Assembly: GCA_017443895.1 (NCBI GenBank)
Contig: JAFSXU010000019.1
Span: forward strand, 1 to 39,479
From: Clostridia bacterium
GTDB taxonomy: Bacteria; Bacillota; Clostridia; UBA1381
Direction: 5' to 3'
Length of the DNA stretch: 39,479 nucleotides
The notes under the pieces are model-generated. The model worked only from the letters and a program-made list of their open reading frames with translations. It had not been told where the DNA came from and did no database searches. Position 1 is the first letter of the stretch. Every line of letters starts with the position of its first letter. Below are positions 6,919 through 15,572 of the stretch, piece after piece. The translations under genes and the position numbers were made by a program.

Positions 6919-8937
6919 CTAAAATTCCTTATAGTAATCAGCTCTGTAATCAGAATATGCAAGATAACACTCTTTTTTATTAAGCATACTTGCAGGCAGG
7001 CGCCACGGCTTTCCGTAATAAAACTCGTCCGCTACAAGCTCACCATCTGCATACATCTGCATAACATCGCAAAGCGGTACATCTATCGAAACAAATCCTT
7101 GTGTGCCTGTTACCTCTACTTTTTTCCAGTGTATCTTTCTTCCGCCCGTATAATTTAGCTCATACGCATACGGCATATCAAATTCAGGCTTATTACAATC
7201 CGAAATTGACAAGGTTGGCTCTATATACGGCAAATTAACCGAAATTTCATCAAAGCCGACACCGTTAAACAGCTTATAACTGTAGGCCTTATTTTGTGCC
7301 GATAAAATATCCACACCGTCAAAATACAAATCGCAATCGTTTCCAATATAAAGCTTATTATCAAGCTTTCTTGCAAATCTTGCCTCATCAAATGACAGGG
7401 TTACAATATTCTTTAAACCCTCGTCTGAAATTTTATAACTCGCCTTTATACCGGGGATTTCAACAAAGAAATATTTATCCCCCACCTTACACAAGGGCTG
7501 TGCTGTTGCATATTCAAGGTTATGTCCGTTTATATCCATATTAAACGGCATAAAGAACGAAACATCTCCGCACACATCAATTTCAGGGAATTTGACAACC
7601 CCCGTATCAATTATAACGCCCTTTACATCCTCTAATTTATGCAGTCTTTGATAATGGTTTATAAATACAAAACCGCTCTTTCCGTCAGTTCTCATTCCGT
7701 ACCTTAAAGATTTCATATCGGAGCTTAAAACCTCTTTTTCTGAGTCCACTGCCTCCATCGGCGCAATAACATCGCCAAAATCCTCAACGAACATATGCAT
7801 AAGGTTAAGTAATCTATACTGCTCTCTTACCTCACCAAACTGTGACAGCGGTGCCTGGAAATCATATGAAAGTATAGGATAATCATTTGGATAGCCCGTA
7901 ATGGTTGACTCTTGAAGAGTAGAATTTTTACCAATCTTATTCGTGCTGCCATGATACATATAATAGCCTATAAGGTTATTTCCTGCGCCCAATTTAACAA
8001 GCGAAAATGCATATATATCCATACCGTTTATTATGTATCTTCTATGATGAGTATTCTGCAATCCGCCCCCAAGCTCACAGGTTGCAAACGGATACTTCTC
8101 ATACGGCAACTGCCAGCCGTCGTCTGAAATTTGGCTTATTTGGTCTTTGCCGACTGCACTGTCGTTACGCATTTGATTAAATACATAATGTGATGATGGT
8201 TCTAATTCTTCGATACTGCTCTCCCAAGGTGCATCACAGTATCCACCAAACACAGGAACAACCTCCGTTACAGGTATTCTTGCTCCCGATGCGCTGTTCC
8301 AACCTGTTACGGTATACAAAGGTGCATCCATGCCTGACTCGATTGCAAGCTCTTTTAATTTTGCAAGATGCTCTGCATCCTCCGTAAGCTCGTTCTCTAC
8401 CTGCACGCCGATTATCGGGCCTCCGTCTTTATAAAACAAGCCTTTTACCTCGTTTGATATTGCGCTGTACCATTTTTTTGTATATTCTAAATAATCGGGG
8501 TTATTCTCACGGACTTTGAACGGTTTTTTAAGCATCCAGTCAGGCATACCGCCGTTTCTTACTTCACCGTGACACCATGGCCCAATCCTGATTATTACAT
8601 CAAGTCCTGCCTTTTGGCACTCGATAACAAACTCACGGATATCCAAATCACCCTCAAAGCTGATATTGCCCTCTGTTTCCTCGTGATATATCCAAATAAT
8701 ATATGTAGATACTACGGTTACTCCGCCTGCGCGCATTTTGCAAAGCTCATCATACCATTCATTTCTGTTGTATCTTGAAAAATGGTACTCGCCCATTACC
8801 CAGATACATGGCTTATTATCCTTTATGAAGTATTTATTGCTTACTTCAATACTACCGCCGTTGTTATTTGTTCCGCCAAGGTTTAAATGATTTTTAACCA
8901 ATGCCTTTGGCTCATATTTTTTAAATTTATATTCCAT
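6919..8937 (-). CDS. Glycoside hydrolase family 35 beta-galactosidase
   Basis: A retaining enzyme that releases terminal beta-galactose from glycans or oligosaccharides. The 672-residue protein has a TIM-barrel N-terminal half (about 30-390). The acid/base Glu is expected at E183 in QVENEL and the nucleophile near E288 in TCELGGG; IGPWCHGEVRNGGMPDW near 118 is the characteristic GH35 substrate loop. The C-terminal part is beta-rich. There is no signal peptide, so it acts in the cytoplasm on imported sugars. A GGAGGAAC ribosome binding site precedes the ATG. It diverges from a secreted stalk-domain protein. The family is clear; the natural substrate is not. Confidence 0.93.
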   Translation of the reverse strand: MEYKFKKYEPKALVKNHLNLGGTNNNGGSIEVSNKYFIKDNKPCIWVMGEYHFSRYNRNEWYDELCKMRAGGVTVVSTYIIWIYHEETEGNISFEGDLDIREFVIECQKAGLDVIIRIGPWCHGEVRNGGMPDWMLKKPFKVRENNPDYLEYTKKWYSAISNEVKGLFYKDGGPIIGVQVENELTEDAEHLAKLKELAIESGMDAPLYTVTGWNSASGARIPVTEVVPVFGGYCDAPWESSIEELEPSSHYVFNQMRNDSAVGKDQISQISDDGWQLPYEKYPFATCELGGGLQNTHHRRYIINGMDIYAFSLVKLGAGNNLIGYYMYHGSTNKIGKNSTLQESTITGYPNDYPILSYDFQAPLSQFGEVREQYRLLNLMHMFVEDFGDVIAPMEAVDSEKEVLSSDMKSLRYGMRTDGKSGFVFINHYQRLHKLEDVKGVIIDTGVVKFPEIDVCGDVSFFMPFNMDINGHNLEYATAQPLCKVGDKYFFVEIPGIKASYKISDEGLKNIVTLSFDEARFARKLDNKLYIGNDCDLYFDGVDILSAQNKAYSYKLFNGVGFDEISVNLPYIEPTLSISDCNKPEFDMPYAYELNYTGGRKIHWKKVEVTGTQGFVSIDVPLCDVMQMYADGELVADEFYYGKPWRLPASMLNKKECYLAYSDYRADYYKEF

Positions 8938-8968
8938 AATAGTTCCTCCGAAATGTTAATTCTTATTC

Positions 8969-8997
8969 ATTCTACACACTAATTTTTTGTTTGTCAA
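8969..8997 (-). promoter_or_regulatory. Promoter of the GH35 gene
   Basis: Minus strand: -35 TTGACA (8992-8997), 17-bp spacer, -10 TAGAAT (8969-8974). Its -35 box faces the -35 box of the divergent promoter only 8 bp away. Confidence 0.75.
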
Positions 8998-9005
8998 CAT
9001 ATAAA

Positions 9006-9033
9006 TTGACAAATATCAAATATATGCTAAAAT
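9006..9033 (+). promoter_or_regulatory. Promoter of the secreted stalk-domain protein gene
   Basis: Plus strand: -35 TTGACA (9006-9011), 16-bp spacer, -10 TAAAAT (9028-9033), leaving a 5' leader of roughly 65 nt before the ATG at 9106. Confidence 0.65.
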
Positions 9034-9105
9034 GGATAATATAATTATTTTTAAAATTTATGAATATACATAAGTTAAGATAAGTTATACGAAAGGCTTT
9101 GGAAT

Positions 9106-11595
9106 ATGAAAAAATTTTTAGTTGCTGTTTTTACCATGCTCATAACCGTTTCAGCCTCGGCGTACGCCTTGGAGGACCCGGATTTGATTTTTGACACCAC
9201 CGACGGAAAATATATCTACTGCAACAATTACGAGTCGCTTAGAAAAACCGACCTTGCAGATTTATCAAACGAAAATCCCAGATATATTATGACAAACTAT
9301 GATATGAGGCCTGACAAATATTCAATGTTTGTATCGCATATAAACAGGACCGAAACAAAGGATGAAAAAGGCAATATTACCGCACCGGGCTTTGATATTG
9401 AAATTGATGTATTATTTAAGGCGACTGAGGATACAACTATCGCATTTAACTCAATCGGCTTTGAAGTGCCAAAAAACGGAATGTATAGATACAACGGTCG
9501 TCCGTTTACCTACGAGGATGAATGGGGATGCTTCAACTGCTGGGCAACATACTTAAAAATGCCAATCCGACAGCTTGATTCGGGGACTACCTATTCCCCA
9601 ACTCCGTTTGAGCCTGTTACCGTTACAATAAAAGCGGGCGAAATTTACTGGATTTCAGATATTACCCCCGATTATGCGCCCGTTCCGTATAAAAGGCCTA
9701 TGAATTTAATGGCTGATTTTGATATAGTATCGGGTAAATGTGAAATTGATGTTGCTGCCTTAAAATCAACAGGCACGCTAAAGGACAGGAGCCAATATGC
9801 TCCAAACTCCGCGTTTGGTATATATGACAGAGACCACCAATATAAGGGTATTGCAAATTCAATGAATGAGGTTAATTCAAAAACGCTCAACTATGTGGTA
9901 GATAACTCATCATGGCATAACCAGAATTTAGGAGTTAAGGTGTATAACCCAAAATACCCAAACGGTAACGATATAAATGTATGGTACACACACTTAAATC
10001 CGCTTGCGGATCAGTGGTCGGGCGATAAATGCGCCGAGTCTGATATGCTCGCATTTGATTATTACGATCCGTCAAAGCTCAGCTATTACGGAACAAAGGT
10101 AAGCGAGAGCAAAAAAGACGATGTATGGCATTTTGACACCAGACATTCTGACACATCAAAGTTCAGTACCGAATACGGATTTTCAAAAGCCACCTATATT
10201 CCAAACTGGGAATTACCAAAGGATAGGCTCACAGGCTATGCCTGTAATTTAGGTAACTACGGCGTAAAGGTAAACTATAACATAAGCGTTGATAACCAAG
10301 GCGATATGACAAGGTACTTTAACTACGACCTTGCAACCGCATCAAATAATGTAGTATACGCAACCGATAAAGACGGTAATTTAATAGACGGATATGCTCT
10401 TTGCAAAGGCACAGAAACTATCCGTGTGAGTGATGATATGTTCTCCATAGAGTTACCTGCGCATACTGTTACGGATTTTACAATTACAGTAATTCTCACT
10501 ACCTTTAACCCCGGTGGAATGGAAAACTCGTTTGTTTTAAAGGACTACAGAACGCCCACATTTGTTTATCACAACGAAAAACAAGAAATAACAACCGATA
10601 AAAATTTTGACGGATACGAGCATTATTTATGGCATAACGGGAATTTGTGCTTTATAGAATCGGGTAAGGTTATAACATTGCCTAAGCATATACAGTCTGA
10701 CATTAACGGAAACTGGTCCGAATACAGGGTGTTTAAAACCGATAACGGATATGTTATAAAACCGGGCATTTATGACGGTATTCCCTCATACTCGCACGAC
10801 TTCTTTAAGACTGTATATTTCTTTGACAATGACTTTAATTATTTGTCGGAGTATAAATTCAAGTTCTATCCGTCGGCGTACACAAGCATAAACGGCGTGC
10901 ATTTTGTAAATGCAGGTTCAGTGTTATATAGCCTTGATGGAAGAAGCTGGACACAGCTTGATACAAAATTCTATATGCCCTGCTCAAATCACGGCAAATT
11001 TGGCGCTACAGTATCAAAGGATAATAAAATATATCTAACCGCAGACGGTATAAATTTTGAAAAAGTCAAGTACCAAGACTTTAGGGGCGATTATATTGAT
11101 TCAATAGGAAATGTTTACTACTATGCAAAAGGCAAAAACCTATATCTTAGCACAAACGGAATTTATTGGGAGCATCACGCTCTAAGCTCCGATATAAGCA
11201 CGGTAAACACGCTTGAAAGCACTATTACAGTAAACGGTGAAGATAATTTCAGTGTTCCTAAAACCGATGCGCCGATAATAAAGCTAAAGAATGAGTATCT
11301 TGGTTTTACACAGATGCCATACGAAAAGAATAATACCACCTATGTACCGCTGCGGTTCTTATGCGAGAGCTTGGGCGCAACTGTTTCATGGGAAAACGGA
11401 TTTATCATCATTGATAACCACAAAACACAGATTTGCCTAAGACCAAATGACAAAACCGCATATGTAAACGGAAAAGAAGTTAAAATGACACAACCTGCCT
11501 ATAACAACGGAACAGCTTTTGTGCCGCTCAGGTTCATATGTGAGAATTTAGGCTACGGCATAGAAATAAAAAACGGAATAATAACAGTAAAATAA
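9106..11595 (+). CDS. Secreted stalk-domain (Cu_amine_oxidN1) protein, unknown function
   Basis: An 829-residue exported protein. The N-terminus is a signal peptide (MKKFLVAVFTMLITVSASAYA, cleavage likely after AYA). Residues about 30-490 are rich in Tyr, Asp and Asn and match no family I recognise. Residues about 500-730 contain a repeated pattern, LYSLDGRSWTQL / IYLTADGINFEKV / LYLSTNGIYWEHH, that suggests beta-propeller blades. The last ~95 residues are two units of the 'copper amine oxidase N-terminal-like' fold (TTYVPLRFLCESLGATVSW and TAFVPLRFICENLGYGIEI), a stalk or cell-surface module in clostridia, not an enzyme. Likely displayed on the cell surface. It diverges from GH35, which hints at a glycan-related role; that is only inference. 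Confidence 0.9.
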   Translation: MKKFLVAVFTMLITVSASAYALEDPDLIFDTTDGKYIYCNNYESLRKTDLADLSNENPRYIMTNYDMRPDKYSMFVSHINRTETKDEKGNITAPGFDIEIDVLFKATEDTTIAFNSIGFEVPKNGMYRYNGRPFTYEDEWGCFNCWATYLKMPIRQLDSGTTYSPTPFEPVTVTIKAGEIYWISDITPDYAPVPYKRPMNLMADFDIVSGKCEIDVAALKSTGTLKDRSQYAPNSAFGIYDRDHQYKGIANSMNEVNSKTLNYVVDNSSWHNQNLGVKVYNPKYPNGNDINVWYTHLNPLADQWSGDKCAESDMLAFDYYDPSKLSYYGTKVSESKKDDVWHFDTRHSDTSKFSTEYGFSKATYIPNWELPKDRLTGYACNLGNYGVKVNYNISVDNQGDMTRYFNYDLATASNNVVYATDKDGNLIDGYALCKGTETIRVSDDMFSIELPAHTVTDFTITVILTTFNPGGMENSFVLKDYRTPTFVYHNEKQEITTDKNFDGYEHYLWHNGNLCFIESGKVITLPKHIQSDINGNWSEYRVFKTDNGYVIKPGIYDGIPSYSHDFFKTVYFFDNDFNYLSEYKFKFYPSAYTSINGVHFVNAGSVLYSLDGRSWTQLDTKFYMPCSNHGKFGATVSKDNKIYLTADGINFEKVKYQDFRGDYIDSIGNVYYYAKGKNLYLSTNGIYWEHHALSSDISTVNTLESTITVNGEDNFSVPKTDAPIIKLKNEYLGFTQMPYEKNNTTYVPLRFLCESLGATVSWENGFIIIDNHKTQICLRPNDKTAYVNGKEVKMTQPAYNNGTAFVPLRFICENLGYGIEIKNGIITVK

Positions 11596-11604
11596 ACCAT
11601 AAAA

Positions 11605-11645
11605 TATGCACCTGTAAAAGTGTTTGACTTTTACAGGTGCATATC
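11605..11645. terminator. Terminator after the stalk-domain protein gene
   Basis: Perfect stem of about 15 bp (ATGCACCTGTAAAAG paired with CTTTTACAGGTGCAT) with a 7-nt loop, 10 nt after the stop. No strong T run follows on the plus strand; on the minus strand ATTTT follows, so it may also serve the convergent gene at 11666-12109. Its arms share CACCTGTAAA with the ylxM leader hairpin. Confidence 0.7.
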
Positions 11646-11665
11646 AGTTTATTGTTCTTTACTTT

Positions 11666-12109
11666 TTAATCATCATAAAAATCCGAATCGGGAATGCCAA
11701 TATACGGCATTAAAAATACCTGTGCTATAAATATTGCACCGACAACTAAGGTTGACAGTACCTTGTTCAAATTCATATATGCCAAAATCTTAAACGGCAT
11801 ATATAAAATTGTAAAATACGGTTCATAATTGACTACTGCCATAGCTATCGCAATTGCTACAAATACAGTAATAATTGGTAAATTAACACCAAGATATACC
11901 TTCGGCCTATTTGATACCTCCATAAGAAACGAATGAAGTGTAAAACCATAAAAAATAAGTGTCATAATTATACCAATTGCTGCAATTATCACATTTGAAA
12001 ATGTCGTTGACCTTATCAGCTCAAGACGCACAAACAGAGAAAAAAGCGCCGCAACTCCCATTTCAAATCCAAAAACTTCCAATATCCTTTGTATTATTAC
12101 TCTTCGCAT
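11666..12109 (-). CDS. Integral membrane protein of unknown function
   Basis: A 147-residue protein with about four hydrophobic segments (roughly residues 12-33, 38-60, 75-97 and 108-138) and a short acidic C-terminal tail (IPDSDFYDD). GAGGT precedes the ATG. I recognise no family. It lies convergent to the stalk-domain gene and divergent from spoVT with about 220 nt between, which could mean expression around sporulation, but nothing in the protein itself supports that. Confidence 0.75.
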   Translation of the reverse strand: MRRVIIQRILEVFGFEMGVAALFSLFVRLELIRSTTFSNVIIAAIGIIMTLIFYGFTLHSFLMEVSNRPKVYLGVNLPIITVFVAIAIAMAVVNYEPYFTILYMPFKILAYMNLNKVLSTLVVGAIFIAQVFLMPYIGIPDSDFYDD

Positions 12110-12247
12110 AAGGCATACCTCACTAACATTGAATTATATAATATCTAACCTAATTACGATTGTATCATAAAGACAACAAGATTTCAATTGTTTTTGATGA
12201 GAAATTGACAAGTGTTAATAACTTTACCGAAAAAATTGTAATTTTTT

Positions 12248-12276
12248 GAATAATACGCAATAAACAAGAAATAATA
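12248..12276 (+). promoter_or_regulatory. Possible sigma-G-type promoter of spoVT
   Basis: GAATA at 12248-12252, 17-bp spacer, AATAATA at 12270-12276. This resembles the forespore sigma-G pattern (GHATR / CATNHTA) with one mismatch in the -10. In Bacillus spoVT is sigma-G dependent. The region is AT-rich, so chance resemblance is possible. Confidence 0.35.
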
Positions 12277-12330
12277 AGTCTATAAATAATTGTGTTTTTT
12301 GATACAGTAATATAAATCAGGAGGTTAGCT

Positions 12331-12867
12331 ATGAAAGCAACAGGAATTGTAAGACGAATAGACGATTTGGGAAGAGTGGTAATTCCAAAGGAGTTAAGAA
12401 GGACTTTAAGAATAAGAGAGGGAGATCCGTTAGAAATTTTTGTAAACAATGACGGTGAGGTGATATTTAAAAAATACTCACCCATCGGCGAGCTTGGAGA
12501 TTTTGCATCAGATTACGCAGAAACACTTGCAAAAGCAAGCGGTCAGGGAGCTGTTATTACAGACCGTGACAATATAATTGCAGTATCGGGAATACCGAAA
12601 AAAGAGCTTATACAAAAACCCGTAAGCCATGAGCTTGAAAATATGATGAATGAGAAAATCTCACTCACATCCGATGAGAGCAAGACTGTTTCAGTATCGG
12701 GGATAAGCGATAAATACAGTGCAGGAGTTGTCGTTCCGATAATTTCAGAGGGTGACACGATAGGCTCTGTATTGTTTGTTATGCATGACGGTATGAAGCC
12801 TACCGAGGTTGAAAACAAATTGGCAGAATCCGCAGCAGGATTTTTAGGCAAGCATATGGAGGGCTAA
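12331..12867 (+). CDS. spoVT: Stage V sporulation protein T, AbrB-family regulator
   Basis: A transcriptional regulator of late forespore genes in endospore formers. The 178-residue protein has an N-terminal AbrB/SpoVT swapped-hairpin DNA-binding domain (ATGIVRRIDDLGRVVIPKEL, residues 3-22, through ~50) and a C-terminal GAF-like domain (~55-178), the same length and layout as Bacillus SpoVT. A strong AGGAGGT lies before the ATG. It is monocistronic, with a terminator directly after the stop. Related AbrB proteins exist in non-sporulating clostridia, so it does not by itself prove sporulation. Confidence 0.95.
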   Translation: MKATGIVRRIDDLGRVVIPKELRRTLRIREGDPLEIFVNNDGEVIFKKYSPIGELGDFASDYAETLAKASGQGAVITDRDNIIAVSGIPKKELIQKPVSHELENMMNEKISLTSDESKTVSVSGISDKYSAGVVVPIISEGDTIGSVLFVMHDGMKPTEVENKLAESAAGFLGKHMEG

Positions 12868-12874
12868 GCTATAA

Positions 12875-12919
12875 AACAGTCGGGTTATTCAAAATTTGAA
12901 TAACCCTGCTGTTTTTTTC
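12875..12919 (+). terminator. Intrinsic terminator of spoVT
   Basis: Long stem (about 16 bp with one internal mismatch) followed by seven Ts, 8 nt after the spoVT stop. Confidence 0.9.
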
Positions 12920-12948
12920 TTGAAAAAACAGGTATTGAGTGGTATAAT
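12920..12948 (+). promoter_or_regulatory. Promoter of hypB-hypA
   Basis: -35 TTGAAA (12920-12925), 17-bp spacer, perfect -10 TATAAT (12943-12948). It begins within the last T of the spoVT terminator, so hypBA is insulated from spoVT. Confidence 0.85.
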
Positions 12949-12981
12949 CTTCTATGATAAAATATATAGGAGCAATATACC

Positions 12982-13638
12982 ATGGAAATTAAAGTAGTAC
13001 ATCAGATACTTGAATGGAACGAAGATGTTTCAGATAAAATAAAATCAGATTTAACTAAAAAAAATGTGTGCCTTATTAACCTTATGGGTTCTCCGGGCGC
13101 AGGAAAAACCTCTATAATTACAACAATTATAAACAACCTTTCAGACAAGTTTAATATAGGCGTTATTGAAGGCGATATTGCAGGTCAGATAGATGCTCAG
13201 AAAATGAAGGACTTAGGAGTGCCCGTTGTTCAGTTAAACACAGACGGCGCCTGTCATATAGAGGCAATGTCTATTGATAATATTTTGCCCGAATTTGATC
13301 TTGACACACTTGATGTAATATTTGTCGAAAACATAGGCAACTTAGTCTGCCCTGCCGAATTTAACATCGGTGAGGATATGAGAATTGCGCTTTTGAGCAT
13401 CCCCGAGGGTGACGACAAGGTTGAAAAATATCCGCTTATGTTCCAGACTACAGATGCGCTTGTGCTTAACAAATACGATATGATTGAATACTTTGACTTT
13501 GACGAGCAAAGAGCAATTAAAAACGCCAAGGACATAAACCCAAAAATTTCTATATTCAAGGTTTCAAATAAGACCACAGAGGGTGTTTTGGAGTTTATCA
13601 AATACCTTGAAAATAAGATTACGGAGAAAATAGGCTGA
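12982..13638 (+). CDS. hypB: Hydrogenase nickel incorporation GTPase HypB
   Basis: HypB is a SIMIBI-class GTPase that, with HypA, inserts nickel into the [NiFe] hydrogenase large subunit. The 218-residue protein has the P-loop GSPGAGKTS (about 36-44), EGDIAGQIDAQ, and the metal-site segment GACHIEA with Cys and His at the dimer interface; VENIGNLVCPAEF is the Switch/G3 region. It lacks the N-terminal His-rich nickel store found in some species. An AGGAG ribosome binding site is present. The stop overlaps the hypA start by one base (TGATG), so the two are coupled. hypBA lies apart from, and convergent with, the ech-hypFCDE operon. Confidence 0.96.
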   Translation: MEIKVVHQILEWNEDVSDKIKSDLTKKNVCLINLMGSPGAGKTSIITTIINNLSDKFNIGVIEGDIAGQIDAQKMKDLGVPVVQLNTDGACHIEAMSIDNILPEFDLDTLDVIFVENIGNLVCPAEFNIGEDMRIALLSIPEGDDKVEKYPLMFQTTDALVLNKYDMIEYFDFDEQRAIKNAKDINPKISIFKVSNKTTEGVLEFIKYLENKITEKIG

Positions 13639-13979
13639 TGCATGAGTTATCCATTACACAAAGTATATTAAACATTGCTGTTTCATCAGCCCAAAAAGAA
13701 CACGCAAAAAAGGTAAATAAAATAACCATAGTTCTTGGTGAAATGACCGATTTTATTCCGCAATACATACAGGAATATTATAACATTGTAAGTAAGGGCA
13801 CAATTGCCGAAAATGCAGAGCTTGTATTTAAAAAAGCACCTGCCATTGCCCGATGCCTTGATTGCGGTCATGATACACATTTAAAGGACTATAAATTTAT
13901 ATGTGAAAATTGCGCATCGCAAAATCTGAAAATCATATCGGGCAAGGAATTTTTTGTAGAAACAATAGATATAGATTAG
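13638..13979 (+). CDS. hypA: Hydrogenase nickel metallochaperone HypA
   Basis: HypA binds nickel through its N-terminal MHEL (His2) and docks with HypB to load the large subunit. The 113-residue protein begins MHELSITQSILNIAV and has the structural zinc site CLDCG...CENC (residues about 74-98). Length and layout are standard. Translationally coupled to hypB and followed directly by a terminator. Confidence 0.96.
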   Translation: MHELSITQSILNIAVSSAQKEHAKKVNKITIVLGEMTDFIPQYIQEYYNIVSKGTIAENAELVFKKAPAIARCLDCGHDTHLKDYKFICENCASQNLKIISGKEFFVETIDID

Positions 13980-13997
13980 TAAGAGTTCTTATAAATC

Positions 13998-14031
13998 AAT
14001 ACGAGTGCTAATTTAGCACTCGTATTTTTTT
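13998..14031. terminator. Bidirectional terminator between hypA and the PAP2 gene
   Basis: Thirteen-to-fourteen-bp stem (AATACGAGTGCTA and its complement) followed by seven Ts on the plus strand. It overlaps the last codons of the convergent PAP2 gene, which stops at 14008, and probably ends both operons. Confidence 0.85.
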
Positions 14032-14529
14032 GCATACCTTACACACCGCATAGGATATTATAAATGCAATTACAATTCCGCCCAACACATCGGTTGGGAA
14101 ATGTACATACAGATACAGTCTTGAAAAAGCTATCACACATGCAATTGCCAAAACCGGCCACCAATACTTAAACTTTCTAAACCACAGTACAAACACAGCA
14201 ATAAAGCCTGCCTGTGTATGTCCTGACGGGAACGAATAATCAGTCGGGTTTTTGATAAGTAATTGCACATCAGTGTTTATCCAGCACGGTCTTGGTCTTG
14301 CAACTATGTTTTTAATAAACACATTTGAAACGATAAGTCCCAAAATTAGCGCTATTGCAAGAACAATTCCTGTTTTTCTGTATTTTTTTGATATAATAAG
14401 TGCTAATGTCAACAATATCCATACAAATCCCGAATTTCCGATTGTTGAAAAAAATACCATTATTTTATCCATCCAAACGCATCTTATGCAGTCAAGTGCA
14501 TCCAGTATGTAAAATTCAATATTCTGCAT
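14008..14529 (-). CDS. PAP2-family membrane phosphatase
   Basis: An integral membrane phosphatase of the type-2 phosphatidic acid phosphatase / undecaprenyl-diphosphatase superfamily. The 173 residues hold about five membrane segments and all three catalytic motifs: KNIVARPRP (motif 1), PSGH (motif 2) and SRLYLYVHFPTD (motif 3, with the nucleophile-assisting His). The substrate could be undecaprenyl pyrophosphate or a lipid phosphate; the sequence does not decide. It starts 13 nt after hypE and is the last gene of the ech-hyp operon, an unexpected passenger with no known hydrogenase role. Confidence 0.9.
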   Translation of the reverse strand: MQNIEFYILDALDCIRCVWMDKIMVFFSTIGNSGFVWILLTLALIISKKYRKTGIVLAIALILGLIVSNVFIKNIVARPRPCWINTDVQLLIKNPTDYSFPSGHTQAGFIAVFVLWFRKFKYWWPVLAIACVIAFSRLYLYVHFPTDVLGGIVIAFIISYAVCKVCKKIRVLN

Positions 14530-14542
14530 ATATAACTCCTAT

Positions 14543-15523
14543 TTAGCAAATTCTTGGCAAGCCCTCGCCGAAAAGCTCCGTAATTATCCTTTTTCCGCCA
14601 ATCTTGGTATTCATTATAACGCCGTTATCGTCTGTTACCGTGCCGATAATCCTTGCATTTTCGCCATATTTACTGCTCTTTATAATTTGAAGTGCCTTAT
14701 TGGCATCTTCACTGTCTACTATCGCAACCATTTTCCCCTCATTGCCCATATGCATAATATTAAGACCTAAAATTTCACAAAAGCCCTTAACCGCCTCCGA
14801 CACAGGTAAATCCTCTTCATTTATTAAAAAGCCATAACCCGAAGCAGATGATAATTCATTTAAAACTGTTCCAAGACCGCCCCTTGTTATATCGCGCATA
14901 GCATGGACGCCGATATTATTTTTTATTAACCCTAAAACCATTTCATTTAACGGTGCGTTATCGCTTTTTATGGAGTTTGAAATCCCCATTCTGGAGCTTA
15001 AAATTGTGGCATGGTGGTCGCCGAGGTTCCCTGAAACTATAACTTTATCGCCTGCTTTACAGTTTGCACTTTTTATATCAATGCCGTTTTCAACAAATCC
15101 GACACCTGTCGTATTTATATATATTCCGCATTTTCCCTCGATAACTTTTGTGTCCCCGCATACAAGCGTAACACCTGCCTCCTTTGCGGTTTGGGACATA
15201 GATTCGGCAATCTTTTCTAAATCGTCTGTGTCTGCGCCCTCTTCTATTATGTATGCGCTTGTTATATACTTCGGTACTGCGCCACGCATAAGCAGGTCAT
15301 TTACTGTTCCGCAAACAGATAATCTGCCTATATCTCCGCCGTTAAAGAACATGGGAGTAACAACAAAGCTGTCGGTTGTTATTGCAATGGTTTTAAAACC
15401 GTCAACAACCGCACTGTCCTCCATCATATCAAGAACCGGATTGGAATTTGCTTTTTTAAATATATTATCAATCAATTCGGAAGTGGATTTTCCTCCGCTT
15501 CCGTGTGCCATTGTTATTTTCAT
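14543..15523 (-). CDS. hypE: Hydrogenase maturation protein HypE
   Basis: HypE dehydrates the thiocarbamoyl group placed on its C-terminal Cys by HypF to make the thiocyanate that supplies CN ligands to iron. The 326-residue PurM-like ATPase starts KITMAHGSGGKST and ends LPRIC, with the essential terminal cysteine intact. Other PurM motifs (VSGNLGDHHATIL, DITRGGLGTVLNE) are present. It lies in the order hypF-C-D-E, about 50 nt after hypD. Confidence 0.97.
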   Translation of the reverse strand: MKITMAHGSGGKSTSELIDNIFKKANSNPVLDMMEDSAVVDGFKTIAITTDSFVVTPMFFNGGDIGRLSVCGTVNDLLMRGAVPKYITSAYIIEEGADTDDLEKIAESMSQTAKEAGVTLVCGDTKVIEGKCGIYINTTGVGFVENGIDIKSANCKAGDKVIVSGNLGDHHATILSSRMGISNSIKSDNAPLNEMVLGLIKNNIGVHAMRDITRGGLGTVLNELSSASGYGFLINEEDLPVSEAVKGFCEILGLNIMHMGNEGKMVAIVDSEDANKALQIIKSSKYGENARIIGTVTDDNGVIMNTKIGGKRIITELFGEGLPRIC

Positions 15524-15572
15524 ACAATAATCTCCATTCTGACAAAGGTCTATCCGAAAACAAACTTTCCGA

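Noticed and set aside
11280-11595. Copper amine oxidase activity for the stalk-domain protein
   Set aside because: Only the non-catalytic N-terminal-like fold is present; there is no topaquinone Tyr motif or copper His set. The same applies to the serpin fusion.
12331-13979. spoVT and hypBA as one sporulation-linked operon
   Set aside because: A strong terminator and a new consensus promoter separate them.
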